Position numbers and translations under genes: made by a program
Assembly: GCA_964035575.1 (NCBI GenBank)
Contig: OZ037926.1
Location: 62,001 to 126,000, forward strand
Source of the DNA: Rhynchopus sp. YZ270_cl-10
Lineage: Eukaryota > Euglenozoa > Diplonemea > Diplonemida > Diplonemidae
Length of the DNA: 64,000 nucleotides
Reading direction: 5' to 3'
Notes under the pieces: model-generated
What the model was told of the DNA's origin: nothing
Databases searched by the model: none
What the model saw: only the letters and a program-made list of their open reading frames with translations
Part shown: positions 30,219 through 41,136 of the stretch, piece by piece
Layout of the letters: every line of letters starts with the position of its first letter
How positions within the stretch are numbered: the first letter of the stretch is position 1

Positions 30219-33200
30219 CATGCCCTCACTCTAAAAAAAAAAAAAAAAATCTCACATTTCAAGCTGTGTGTGTGCGTTACCTTACGCTTGAGAGAAACAA
30301 ACTAGGGTGGCTCTATCTGTGCTGAAACGAGAGGGCAGAAAAAAAAAATATGACTGGTGCTCCTGACGACCCCATATTGCGTACTTCTTGCGTAGTCGCG
30401 TACTTCGTTTTTTTTTTGGATTTCTGGGGTCACCAATGACATGAAATACAAAAGCACTCTTGTGACAGTGTGCCTAAAAAAAGAGAAAAACTTCAAAATA
30501 TGAATGCGTCTCTCGTGCACAACCACCCCACCTGATTTTTATTTTTGCCTGAAATTTGGTGGAAAAAAGACGTTTCATCATTTTGCCAAAGAAAAAAGCG
30601 TGACAAATGAGTTTGAGAACAACTGAAGCTGCTAAGGACCATGGGGGAGAAGAAAAAAAATTTTAAAGATGAATGTGTCTATCGTGAAAAAACACATCTT
30701 TTCATTTCTTTAAAACGCCCCATTTTTTGTGCTTCGCAATACGTTGATATTTCGTGTAGAAAACAAAGAAAAGCGGGGGGGAGATCGTTATAAAAAATAA
30801 ACATAAAAAAGCTGGCAAGAGGAACGTAAGCCTCACACGACTTATTCACCTCAAGGGGAGACATACGCAGGGAAGGGCTGTGTGCGGGAATATAATCAAA
30901 ATAACGTTCGCTTTTTATTTGAAAACTTGGTTGTTTTAGTGTAGACACCCGAAGATGAACTCCACTATATTTTATTTCTGTTTTTCTTTTTGTCTTTTTT
31001 GTGCTTGTTTTTGTCATATTTTCTCAGGCTCCCTCGGTCCGACACGATTTCTTCCTTTTTCATTTCTGAATTTCTGGATTTATTTTTCAAAAAAACGAGG
31101 CAGGTGGAAGATGCCTCATGAGGGTGTGTACACTGTTTATTTTAAAACTTGGTGGCCGTATGTCCACCCACCCTTGGTTCAGTTTTTTCTACTACATAGC
31201 ACAACAAAATGGCAAAAAAAAATCCCTTTTGTTTGCGCAACTTAAACGACGTTTGTGTTCTTCTCTCTCTTTCGCCTTCCCTTCGGGGTTTCCCGAGGCA
31301 AGGGTTGGTGGGCGGGGAATATATAAAACTGTAGTTATTGATGCAGACACCTCCGACTGACCCACGTACGATGCCAGCCATCCGGATGAAAGCGCAAGAT
31401 ATAAAATACACAGAAAAAGGAGAAAAAGAAGATACCGTATTCGTAAATATGTTCGACCGTAAAAAAGGACGAACTTCCAGAAAAATCCTGAAAAGGACGA
31501 ACTTTATTACGGTCGAACATATTTACGAATACGGTAAGTTGAAAGTGCAAACACCTCCACCCGGACACCGGACACCAGCGGACGGAGTAGCGAGCACCGA
31601 CAAGAGAAAAAGTATTCCATGCGGAATACCTTCCAAAAAGAAATTGACCTGAAATACAACCGTGACAGTGATACCTCAACAAAAGAAAATGAGAGATTTG
31701 CATGCCCCCACGCTCCACACACATCCTTTTGAACTCTCATTATACATTCTGCACAACGGTTGACAACCTTTGGGTGTCCCTTCGTTGAGACGGTTATTTG
31801 GGAATGGCAAATGAAACTATTTTTTCTGGAAAAAAAAAAGTGGGAATTGAGGGAAAACGGGCCTCAAGCGCATGAAAGGGAATGGCTTGGGCTCAGCTCC
31901 TAGCTAGTTCACATGGGTGCACACAATGCACACAACTCGGCAATACTCCGGGAAGTTGCCCAATACCTTAACCGTACAATATGTGGATCGAGTTCCAACC
32001 GGAAATCGGAAGAGGGAAAAAAAATCGATAATTCCATCTTCTCAAAAAAAAAAGGGGAATTTGGAGGAGAAAAAAACGGTAGGGTTAGCTGAGATCTCCC
32101 TAGAGGGGAGGGGATGAAGGGGTCGGTGACACACACACAAGGGAGGAGAAATCATCGTTCCTGAGCAAAACAGGGCTCAGCATAAGCAAAGCAGGGAGGC
32201 TCAGGACAATCAGTGACCCTTGAGAAAGAGATGACAGGTGTGTGCAGGGAAAAAACTTTTGTTTCGAAAAAAGGAACGATGCGTGTGCCCATGTGCAGGC
32301 ACAAAACGCATCAACGAAGAGTATACTAAGATAAATCTAAGACCCCACTGTGCTTAGTCACCTCGACTGAAGAAATCGATAGAATTGCTGTTTTGTTTCG
32401 CAGCTTGGCTTGAACTTTCCCTCCCCCCAAAGAAAGTACAGTTTTGCACATCAAGGTGGCAACTACACCGACCTGCAAAAAAAGAAATAAAATACTGTGC
32501 ACAAAAAAAAAAAAAAAAGAACCCGCTGCGGCAGAGAGCTGATACTAGGTACCATAATTCGCAAAACTCGAAACATGAAGTGTGCACTATCGTGCGCACG
32601 CGACACACCTTTTTCCCCCAGCAAAATAGGAGAAATACTGATTCAAAAGAACAGAGAAAACTTGTACAATTGCATGTCTATGCGCACACATCTATACCAC
32701 TATCGTTAAAGGACGAGCGTGTTTTCAGCAGTTTTTTGGACGGGACGTGCTTTTCGCACAAACCACATCCTGTATGCTCCAGGAGCATGTGCATACAAAA
32801 TTGCAAACGTGTGCTGCGTGTAGACCACGTTAGGGTCAGTCACAGTCACCACGTCTTAACTTTGTATTGTGATCGACCACACAAAAAAAAAAACAAAGAA
32901 CACATCGTGAGAAAATAACACACAAAAAGACAACTTTTGGGTTTTGTTTCATTTTTTGAAACAGATACAGTCGCGGTAATAACGTCAAAAACCCACCTTA
33001 GCTATTGACCCACCTATGTTTCAACCGCGACTCCAAAAAAAAAAATAGGCAAAACTTTTTCAATAGGAAACCCACTCACTTCAGCAACGTGATACTGAAT
33101 GCGAGGAACGATCAAAAACGCGTAAGCACAGAAAGGCATGAAGTGGGCCTAATTCTGGGTGGGAGAGGGGGAAAAAAAGCGGGAAAAAAGAGCAATAAAA

Positions 33201-34024
33201 GAATCGGCCACACGAGACACTCGGCAAACGACAAAAAAAAAACTGCCAACGAACGGAGGTAAAAAAGGAGGAGAGGAAGAAACTGTTTGTTTTTGATGAA
33301 AGAGCATGAGAACTGAAACACCTCTTTGTTAGGAAAAATGTGTTGAAAGATACGAACCAAAGCAGAAGGACAAAATTTTTGGCATATTGGGTGGGGGAGG
33401 AATTGTGTGGATAGGGGCTGGCAGAAAAAGGCAACTATTTTTGTCCTTTTGAAAAGAACCTCACGACCAAAAGAACCTTATGATGAACCATGCCCTCTTG
33501 TGCACACACATATTTACCGCACGATCACTGTCGTGCAGGAACACACACTGGGTTTGAAATTTGGCTCTCTTAGCACGAGAGCATGAAAGACGTGACGTAA
33601 CGAGTTCCACTGCGCTACAAAGAACAACTTAGAAATGAAACTTGAAATGTGCAAATTGACACAAAAAAAATCGTAAGGCTATAGAATGCGAAAGCAGTGT
33701 GCTCTCATGTATGAAAACGTGTCTGTACTTACACTAAAATAAAATGAAAATAAAATGAAAACTTGAAATATGATTGTGTCTCGAGTCACATACACAAAAA
33801 AAAAAAAAAAACACGAATTATACACAAAAGTGGCTTTTCCAAAAACGAAAAAGACACGTTGAAACTGAAACCAGTCCCTGGGCGATAAAAACGTATGCGA
33901 AATATAACGCAGTACATTTTGAATGACAAAAGAGAAATCGAGACAAACGTTCAGTCAATATTTTAATTTTTTTGTGGGAATGTCTTTCCCCCCACCCACC
34001 TCCCCCTCTCTCTCCTCCTACCAC
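30219..34024. other. 3.8-kb gene-free region with hairpins
   Basis: Holds hairpin copies at about 30440 (C), 30498 and 30665 (B), 32327 (A) and 33480 (B), a perfect 100-bp foldback element (31435-31534), and a repeat at 31328-31395 that recurs at 45900-45967. No supported gene. Confidence 0.5.
31435..31534. mobile_element. Perfect foldback element flanked by TA
   Basis: The left arm CCGTATTCGTAAATATG... and the right arm are perfect inverse copies over about 28 bp; TA stands at 31433-31434 and 31535-31536. Same family as 44281-44373 and 54572-54647. Confidence 0.6.
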
Positions 34025-35377
34025 CTATGCAGAGGCACTGTCCATTTCATCCAAAATCTGGTTCAGATCGAGATGCGACACATATGCACCCATGCTGAAC
34101 GACGCACGCGGGTCCAGGATGATCGTGGTCTCTTTTGAGGTGTACTTTGGGAGCGCTGCGAGGAGGAAGGCTGAGGCAAGACGCTGTGCGTCTGACGTGG
34201 TCTCGGTACATTCGGTCTCTCCGAGGACTGTGTCTCTGTCGTAGGGCACACCCCACTCAAGCCCACAGCACGTCTCCAGCATCTCCGCAACGACCCCCAC
34301 TAGCACCACTACACCGTCCTGCACCGTCCACGTGGTGTTCTCGATGTTGTAGACAAGGGATGCCTCGCCTCCGTCCTGTCTGTTGTACTCTGCGCACACA
34401 GTGCATTCTGCTGTGCCCATCCCGAAGATGGTTTCGCCAAGGTAGAGGACGGCGGTTGCTTCGTCGGAGCTTGCCTGCACAGCTTTCCATACTGCGTCGA
34501 CCTCTTCTTGTTTGCTGAGGATGCAGAAGTCGGACTCCCCGCATGTGTCTTGGATGGCGCGTTTGAGTCGTGCGAATTTCATTCTGTCGCAGCTGCCTTC
34601 GAGGATGTCGCTTTTGATGCCAGAGCCGGTGGTGAAGAGCATTGGGGCGTCGCCGACGATTTCGCGGAGTGGGTTGAGCAGGTCTTTTTCGGTTTCGCTT
34701 TCGAGAATTTTGCGGACAGAGGGGAGACGCCGCATGCCTCCTGGGATGTCGCTTCTGCTGAGCTCCCCTTTGTCGTCGCACTGCCACACATCGGTGTACT
34801 CGCTTTTGCAGTCGATCACAAACATACTGGAGGTGCGTCGTTGACCCCCAAGGAGGTGCGCTGCCATGCCTTCACTGTCCGCACTGTGCTGCCCAACACT
34901 CTGCTCCAGCATCATCGCCATCGGTGTGGTCTCGTGCGCAGCCGGCAACGCCGGGCCTGCCTCCAGCGTTTGGCTCTCGGTGTGCTCGCTGCTGCAGATG
35001 CTCGTTGCTGGGGAGGCGAGGAAGCCGGACAGCACCTCCTCATCACGCTGTGGAGGTGGAGGTGGTGGAGGGGTCGACTCCGGAGGCGACGGTGCAGACT
35101 CCTCTGATTCTGCAGGAGGGGTGGGCGGGGGAGACGAAGGGTCGGCGTGCAGGGTAGGCGGCGTAGAGGGTGTGGGTGTGGTGCATTGAGGTGGTGGTGG
35201 TGGCGGTGGTGTGGAGCATGGTGTGCTGGTGGTGGTCGTGGTTGCATGTGTCTCCATCACCACACTACTCGTCGAAGTCTCCAAACCCTCCTCAGGCGGC
35301 GAACACAAAAAGCAACTCGGAATCACAATCTTGTTCCGCTGTGCATCCCCGGGGGTGGGGGTGGGGGTAGGGTCCAT
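34025..35377 (-). CDS. Pro/Ser/Thr-rich protein, possible degenerate GDA1/CD39 (apyrase) fold
   Basis: 450 residues from the ATG at 35377 (MDPTPTPTPGDAQRNK), chosen because the upstream open frame is low complexity. Residues 1-160 are Pro/Thr/Ser-rich and disordered. From 186 the order of segments resembles the apyrase conserved regions: FVIDCKSEYTDVW (compare DxGSSxT), APMLFTTGSGIKS (compare ATAGMR), CILSKQEEVDAVW (compare SGxxEGxxxW) and AVLYLGETIFGMG (compare LDLGGASTQ). Key phosphate-binding residues are changed in each, so if the fold is right the protein is probably not an active nucleotidase. There is no signal peptide or membrane segment. It might instead be a Ppx/GppA-like or unrelated protein. 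No intron visible. It is the first of a compact same-strand cluster. Confidence 0.7.
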   Translation of the reverse strand: MDPTPTPTPGDAQRNKIVIPSCFLCSPPEEGLETSTSSVVMETHATTTTTSTPCSTPPPPPPPQCTTPTPSTPPTLHADPSSPPPTPPAESEESAPSPPESTPPPPPPPQRDEEVLSGFLASPATSICSSEHTESQTLEAGPALPAAHETTPMAMMLEQSVGQHSADSEGMAAHLLGGQRRTSSMFVIDCKSEYTDVWQCDDKGELSRSDIPGGMRRLPSVRKILESETEKDLLNPLREIVGDAPMLFTTGSGIKSDILEGSCDRMKFARLKRAIQDTCGESDFCILSKQEEVDAVWKAVQASSDEATAVLYLGETIFGMGTAECTVCAEYNRQDGGEASLVYNIENTTWTVQDGVVVLVGVVAEMLETCCGLEWGVPYDRDTVLGETECTETTSDAQRLASAFLLAALPKYTSKETTIILDPRASFSMGAYVSHLDLNQILDEMDSASA

Positions 35378-36450
35378 AGTGGGTGTATTATTATATTTAT
35401 TATATTGTGCTTTTTTTTTGAAGAGAAAACTACAAAAAATGTGTTTTTTTTTTTTGGTGCCTGTTGTGGATTGTAGTTGTTGGGTAGTGTTGGTGTTGTG
35501 CGGTTGATAAGAGAAATTTTTTGTTAGACTTTTTTTTTTGAGAAACGAGGTAAAACACAAAAGGGCAACTGAAACATATTTAGTGGAAAATAGGGGGGAA
35601 AGGGAAGTTTATGCGAAATCACACAAAACAAAATTCCTGAAGAGGCAGAAAAAAGGTTTTTTCTGTCTTTCTACTGGAAATAACTTTTTAAAAAAAATGG
35701 GGTATAACTAAAGGATGATTCCATATGCTTTCAACTCAGGAGCACAGAAGCATGAAATGCATTTGGAGAAGGACATTGCACATATTTTTCCCTTCTTCAA
35801 TTTTCATTTCACAGGAGGAAAGTGTCTCTCTGAGTTTTTTTTTAAGATGAACCGACGTCTGTTGTGCTAAGCCACCTTAATGGGTGTGCCTCGCTGCCGC
35901 CATAGCCACTCTATGTCACAAATAGTAACTCTGATAAAGGGGGGAAAAGAAGGTTTTTTTTCCGTTGCTCAAATTACCCTGTTGGAGGGGGATGATTGGC
36001 AACCGTATCGGAGGAACTCTTTCTCCCTTGGAATGACTCTGAGAACCTACATACACACACCGTTTCTTTTAATAAAAAAAGAAAGCTGTTTTTGTGAGCT
36101 GAAAACCTCAGCCTCTGTCTTAGTACAAATAAAGGGGTAAAGTAGCGAAGGAACGCCTCTGTGGGACGCAGCCAACCAACCCACTCACACAGTAATAATT
36201 TATATGAAAAACACACACACACATCACCCTCAGCAGAAGAGAGGCCATGCACAGACCACTGATTTGATTGCACTCCCCCCCACGGACAACACGCCTTGGG
36301 ACCATTTTTGCATTCAAATTGATTGGTCTTGGAAACCCTGCTCCGCCTTTTACACTGAGAAACGAACGAAAATATACCACATCCTTTTGAGAAGCACATA
36401 ACCTAATCCTCTCGCAGACACCTTCTTCTTCACTTTCCTCAAAATTGCAA
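35378..36450. other. Intergenic, hairpin copies
   Basis: Family E at about 35724-35760, family A at 35844-35880, and a partial family D motif at about 36150-36172. No supported gene. Confidence 0.5.
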
Positions 36451-37332
36451 TCAAACATGCGCTAATATCTGCCTGCTCCGCTCCTCCACAGCCTGTAGTC
36501 TCTCCAGGGTGGACCCCCTCACAACAGGTGTCTCCTCTTTGAACCAGCCGAACTGCTCCTCATCCCAGACACCTACCGGGGCACGCCGTTCACGCGACAC
36601 AGGACCTGGCTTCGTCAAGGAACCTGTCGAGGCCTGCGCCCTTCTCTGCACACCGACACTGCTGTTGCTGGCAGCACCGCTCAACCCTGACCCTACACGG
36701 ACCAATGAGCTTCCAGAAGACGCATCGCTCATCCTCTGCGCAAACCCTGGGGCAAGAATATGCTGCGCGATGCTGTTCTGAGCGAGCAACGCAAGAAGCG
36801 GGACGTGGGCAGACCCCATACGTGCGGCGTAGTGCTCCAACAGCTTCAACGCTATTTGCGATGCCTGCTGCGGCGTCACCTCAGCGCCACCCAACAACGC
36901 CTGCAGCTCACCACTCCCCGTAATAGACTCTATACACTCCTGGGTCAACGTCTCTATGTCCTCCCGATGTCGCAGCTCTGCCAGCTGCGCTTCAGTAGCC
37001 CCTCGCTGTTGTTGCTCATAGTACTGTGGATCAGAGTGATACCCAGAGGTGCTGTGCAAGGAAGAAGCCGTGCGTGGTGGTGGTTGTTGTTGTTGTGCGC
37101 TCTGCCCACGAAACGTCTCCTCATACTCAAAAAGCCGTTTCAACAGCAACGTCTCCTTTTCCTCCAAAGTACAGATCACCTCCTGCTGGCTTCCGACCAC
37201 CTTTTCAAGACGCTTTTTTGAAGGGGATGAAGACGAAGATGTAGTAGACGAAGAAGAAGAGGAAGAGGAGGAGGAGGCTGTGGTGATTGAAGGTGGGGCA
37301 CGTACCCCACGAGAGCTGCGAGAGGAGGACAT
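36451..37332 (-). CDS. Ser-rich protein of unknown function with short coiled coil
   Basis: 293 residues from the ATG at 37332 (MSSSRSSRGVRAPPS). A poly-Ser stretch (about 20-37) is followed by a likely coiled coil (LEKVVGSQQEVICTLEEKE and on to FRGQ). Then come a Gln/Pro patch, a helical region (ATEAQLAELRHREDIETLTQ; QASQIALKLLEHYAARMG), a Ser/Gly-rich linker and a conserved-looking tail with WDEEQFGWFKEETP and LERLQAVEERSRQILAHV. I do not recognise a family. It lies 242 bp from the neighbouring HEAT-like gene on the same strand. Frame integrity and GC-rich codon use support a real gene. Confidence 0.65.
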   Translation of the reverse strand: MSSSRSSRGVRAPPSITTASSSSSSSSSSTTSSSSSPSKKRLEKVVGSQQEVICTLEEKETLLLKRLFEYEETFRGQSAQQQQPPPRTASSLHSTSGYHSDPQYYEQQQRGATEAQLAELRHREDIETLTQECIESITGSGELQALLGGAEVTPQQASQIALKLLEHYAARMGSAHVPLLALLAQNSIAQHILAPGFAQRMSDASSGSSLVRVGSGLSGAASNSSVGVQRRAQASTGSLTKPGPVSRERRAPVGVWDEEQFGWFKEETPVVRGSTLERLQAVEERSRQILAHV

Positions 37333-37574
37333 CGTTGTTTGTTTTGGAAAGAAGGAGGAGAAGGGGAGGGGGTTTGTGTACAACGGGAATTTACAAAAAA
37401 AAAAGAAGAAGGAAAAAGGAAAAAGGGAAAACACACAAGAGGATGCCGTTCTGTGTTGTTGTGGGTTTGTGAGGCTTGTGGGGCGGATGGGGTGGGTCTA
37501 AAACACAGAGGGGGGTTTTCCTTTGGTTATTGTGTTACTGTCCCAAAAAAGAGGGTTTTTAAAAAAAAACTGTG

Positions 37575-39701
37575 TTAAATTGGTGAGGCACACCAGGCTG
37601 AGAGGTCTGAGGTTGTGGTGGTTGTGTTGAGTGCCTCAAGGCACTCGCAGAGCTCGGTGCGCCACTTGGCGATGAAGCTGTGGTCGTGCACGACAGCGCC
37701 ACCACCACCACCACCGTCGTCCTCATCGTCGTCGCTGTCCATGTCCCAGTCAGAGAGCTCCTTGCTCTGTGTAACAGGAGATGGCGCACCGTTTTGCATC
37801 TCGAAGCCATCGGAAAGCATGCGTGCCTCGACACTGGAAAGAAGCTGTGCACCGCAGGACGCCATTGCACCGTCCTTCAACACTCTCAGTGCCGCCTTGC
37901 ACACAGACGGCTCCGTCCAGTTGGCTGCAATCAGACTGCAGCAGGCGTCCGCAACGTTCGTGACACTCTTGCTGCATGCCTTCACACCCTTCGGGATCGA
38001 CACCACCCTCTCCACATGGTGCAGCCCTGCGTCACCCCAGGCACGGTACTGTGAGTCCGTCAGGCACGTCAGCACCACACACTTTGCGCGAACGAACACC
38101 ACCTCCCCGGCACGCCTTTCTATTGCATCGAGAAGCACTGCAGCACGTCGCAGGGTCTCCAACAAGGCGCAGGTCACATGCTCGTCTCGGGTGTTGGAAA
38201 GCAGCTGGCAGGTGTGCGCGACTAACAGAGTCACCTCGGGGACGAAACGGTGCACCAGGTCGGGGAGGAGTCTGGCGAGGATGTGCAGGGCGTGCGGATC
38301 GCTCCGTGTCTGCTGTAACAGCTGTCCGAGCGAGACACGGTGTGGTGCTGCGAAGAAGGCTGTATACGCCAACGTCGCGTACGCCCCCCAATGTCCATCC
38401 AGCGCCTTCTCTGGAGCCATCGGTGGTGCTGCGCCCAACACCCTAGCGGCCCAGACCAACCAGAAGAGGTGCTCCCCATCCTCCACCACCCCCGCCACAC
38501 CACTCTGCACCACCACCCTCGCAAGATGCGGCAGCGCCTGCCCCTTCATCCGCATCACCTCAAACTGCCCTTCCAGCTTCGCCACGGACGCAGCCAGCTC
38601 CGCACAGCGCTCTTCTATAAGCAGCCCTTTCATGGCCAGCTCCTCTAACGCACAGAGGACGCTTTCTTGGAACTCCCATTCGCCTTTGGGGAGATCTGCT
38701 GCGAAACGGTGCACAATGGAGGACACACCTTGCGGCCACGCAGCAACGCACTTCACAATAAGCGACGCCGCAGCCTGCCTTGCAATACTGGATTTGCTGT
38801 TCAACGAGAGATACGCAGCAGACCCCGCTGCACGCACCAGACGTTTGGGAAGAAACGCCAACATCCCCTCCAGCACATCCATCGCGCCAAGACTGCCTTC
38901 TGCAACACGCAGCAACATGCTCCGCACAAACTGCACCTGCGCAACGTAGCTGCTCCCTCCCGCAAGACCCACCAAGGTTCCAGCAGAGGACCCCCGCACG
39001 CTTTCTTGCGCATCATCCAGACAACGACACAACACCTCCAACAGACCCTCCGCCACACTCCTCCGCTCCACTCTAGGAAGGTACGGCAGCATCGCAACTG
39101 CAGCCTCATCGCACAGCTCCACATCCATCCTGCAAGACGACGGCACCTCACACCAAGGGAGCACCGGAAGGCTACGCGGCGCGAGATGGACATCCGAAAG
39201 CACACTGCGGATCCCCATTGCTGCGCCATCGACAACTCTCCAGTCGTCGCTGCTCAGGCCGTTTTGGAGTTTTTGGAGAAGAAGGCGTTCTGCCGCATCT
39301 CCAAAGACACTAGGGATAGAGGCGGCAGCGTTCTTTCTGGTGACCGACCAGCTGTCACAAAGGGCCGCAAAGAGGATAGTGGTGGTGTGTGCGATGGAGG
39401 CTGGTGGTGCGGGGTGGCGGAGGAGGACGGCGGTGAGCTCTCTCCTGACGGCAGGGAGGTTGTCTGCATATGCGTCGCTAGAGATGATCGAGGCGAGGGC
39501 GGCGGTGCATGAGGTGCTGTCATACTGTGCACGTGCACGTGCCGCTGATGTATCATCCTGCAACCCTTCACCCAACTCCGCCTCCGACCCAGCAACACTC
39601 CTCGCACACAACCCCAGCACCGCGTCCGTATGCCCTGAAGCGTCTTCCACCTTCCACACAGCCCTTACCCTTTGCAACGCAAGGTCTTGCTTTTGGTCCA
39701 T
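37575..39701 (-). CDS. HEAT/ARM-like alpha-solenoid protein
   Basis: 708 residues from the ATG at 39701 (MDQKQDLALQRVRAVWK). Almost the entire length is paired amphipathic helices with Ala/Leu/Val periodicity typical of HEAT or armadillo repeats (for example VVDGAAMGIRSVLSDV; LCRCLDDAQESVRGSSAGTL; ARQAAASLIVKCVAAW; HVTCALLETLRRAAVLLDAI). A short acidic/glycine stretch (DMDSDDDEDDGGGGGG) lies near the C-terminus. Such solenoids act as protein-protein scaffolds in transport, microtubule regulation or chaperoning. No specific family signature was recognised. No intron visible. Confidence 0.7.
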   Translation of the reverse strand: MDQKQDLALQRVRAVWKVEDASGHTDAVLGLCARSVAGSEAELGEGLQDDTSAARARAQYDSTSCTAALASIISSDAYADNLPAVRRELTAVLLRHPAPPASIAHTTTILFAALCDSWSVTRKNAAASIPSVFGDAAERLLLQKLQNGLSSDDWRVVDGAAMGIRSVLSDVHLAPRSLPVLPWCEVPSSCRMDVELCDEAAVAMLPYLPRVERRSVAEGLLEVLCRCLDDAQESVRGSSAGTLVGLAGGSSYVAQVQFVRSMLLRVAEGSLGAMDVLEGMLAFLPKRLVRAAGSAAYLSLNSKSSIARQAAASLIVKCVAAWPQGVSSIVHRFAADLPKGEWEFQESVLCALEELAMKGLLIEERCAELAASVAKLEGQFEVMRMKGQALPHLARVVVQSGVAGVVEDGEHLFWLVWAARVLGAAPPMAPEKALDGHWGAYATLAYTAFFAAPHRVSLGQLLQQTRSDPHALHILARLLPDLVHRFVPEVTLLVAHTCQLLSNTRDEHVTCALLETLRRAAVLLDAIERRAGEVVFVRAKCVVLTCLTDSQYRAWGDAGLHHVERVVSIPKGVKACSKSVTNVADACCSLIAANWTEPSVCKAALRVLKDGAMASCGAQLLSSVEARMLSDGFEMQNGAPSPVTQSKELSDWDMDSDDDEDDGGGGGGAVVHDHSFIAKWRTELCECLEALNTTTTTSDLSAWCASPI

Positions 39702-39875
39702 TTTGGATTGTGTCCTTTTGGTGGAGGGTGTAGGGTGTAGGTAGGAGGTAGGAGGTAGAGGGATGGAAAGGAACAATGTTGGGTTTTCGTTTTTGGTAGT
39801 CGCGCAGGGGTGAGATGTTAAGAGGGTGGAGGAGGAAGGCTATTGGGTAATGGTAAGAGGGTCCTGAGCCTCACG

Positions 39876-40843
39876 TTAGTGCCTAGTGTACAGGAAAAAG
39901 AGAATGGCCAACATTGCGGCCACGAAGAACAACATGTGAATGTTTGCGCCGGTTGCGGAGGACGGCCCAGCGGGGGGCGTGTACACGTGGACGATCTGGT
40001 CGGGGCAGTGCAATACGATACATCCATCGGCCTTGCAAGAGTCGTGGCCTCCTTCGAGAAGGCTTTTGTGTCCCAATCTGTGCAAAATAAAGGGTGGATA
40101 AGGGTTGCAACAGAACACTAAAACAGTAGTTGAAACGTACTAAAACGGCTCGGACGTGAGTCGTAAGAAAATGAACAAAAACTCAAGTCCATTGAAACCA
40201 CAGTTTACCAAAAAAATAACATACATCGGCCAGCCCTGCTGTGCCGCACACTTCCCCACCCGCACAATGCATTTCACGTCATCGTCACTCTGTTTCTCTT
40301 CACGGAAGACGATGCCCCCTTTTGCGGGGTCTGATTTGAAGAGATGCTTTGTGCGTGCGAAGTGCGTTGCCTTTGCGTCGCATGAGTAGTAGAGTGTTAG
40401 GAGCTTTGTGTTAAGACGCGCCTCACGCAACGCAAAGAGCGTGCGCGACACGGATGGCGTCTCCTGGCCAGGTGTTGCCTCTACGCACACAGTCTCCGCG
40501 TCAGCGTCGTAGTTGCCGTTTGCACGCCGTATGACGTACTCCTTCGCAGCCGCCACGTCCTCCTCAGACAGATCAAACGGCACCAAAGAGTGTGCCAGCT
40601 TCCACATATCCCCCTGCACACCCGCAGCACTCACACACTGGTAGCATACATTGCCTGCAGGCGCTCCCTGGGCAGACCTGCGTGCAACAGAAAACCCGCA
40701 GAGCTGAGGTTAATGAAAGGTGGAACGTCAGGGAAGGGTGTGAAGGAGAGAGGGAGAGTGGTGTGTGTGTGGATGTGTGGTCATACCAAACAATGGTCCG
40801 TCGCTGGGCCTGCTTTGCCTATTCTAGGTCCAAGTGCGTCCAT
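39876..40843 (-). CDS. Small tail-anchored membrane protein of unknown function
   Basis: Predicted exons 40787-40843, 40225-40667 and 39876-40077 give about 233 residues. The second intron (147 nt, GTATGT...GCACAG) is well supported: the frame continues from GKCAAQQGWPI into LGHKSLLEGGHDSC. The first intron (119 nt, GTATGA...CCCAG) is less certain, because several CAG acceptors lie close together. The body contains LSEEDVAAAKEYVIRRANG and an EATPGQETPSVSRTLFALREARL helix. A single hydrophobic segment (MLFFVAAMLAILFFLY) ends three residues before the stop, the hallmark of a tail-anchored protein facing the cytosol. The family is not recognised; the membrane could be ER, outer mitochondrial-type or peroxisomal. 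Confidence 0.65.
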
Positions 40844-41136
40844 GCCTTAGGTAGTTTTGTGTTACACTAAAATTGTGTCTTTTTATTGCTACCCTTTTCT
40901 GTGTGGCCTCGAGAAGTAGAGTAGGTGTAGGGTCGGTGGGGAATTGATGAGGATGAGGAAGGATGTTTGGCTGCTGAAGGGAAAATGACAAATTGACTCC
41001 TTTTTTTTTTTTTTTTTCGATTCATATTTTGGATTTTAAAATAATTTTTATCGCAAATACAACGTGTTAAATTCTAACTTAATCAGCAAACCCTCCCAAA
41101 CCCCCGATCCCCAGAACCTTGCCCCCAGAAAGGTCG

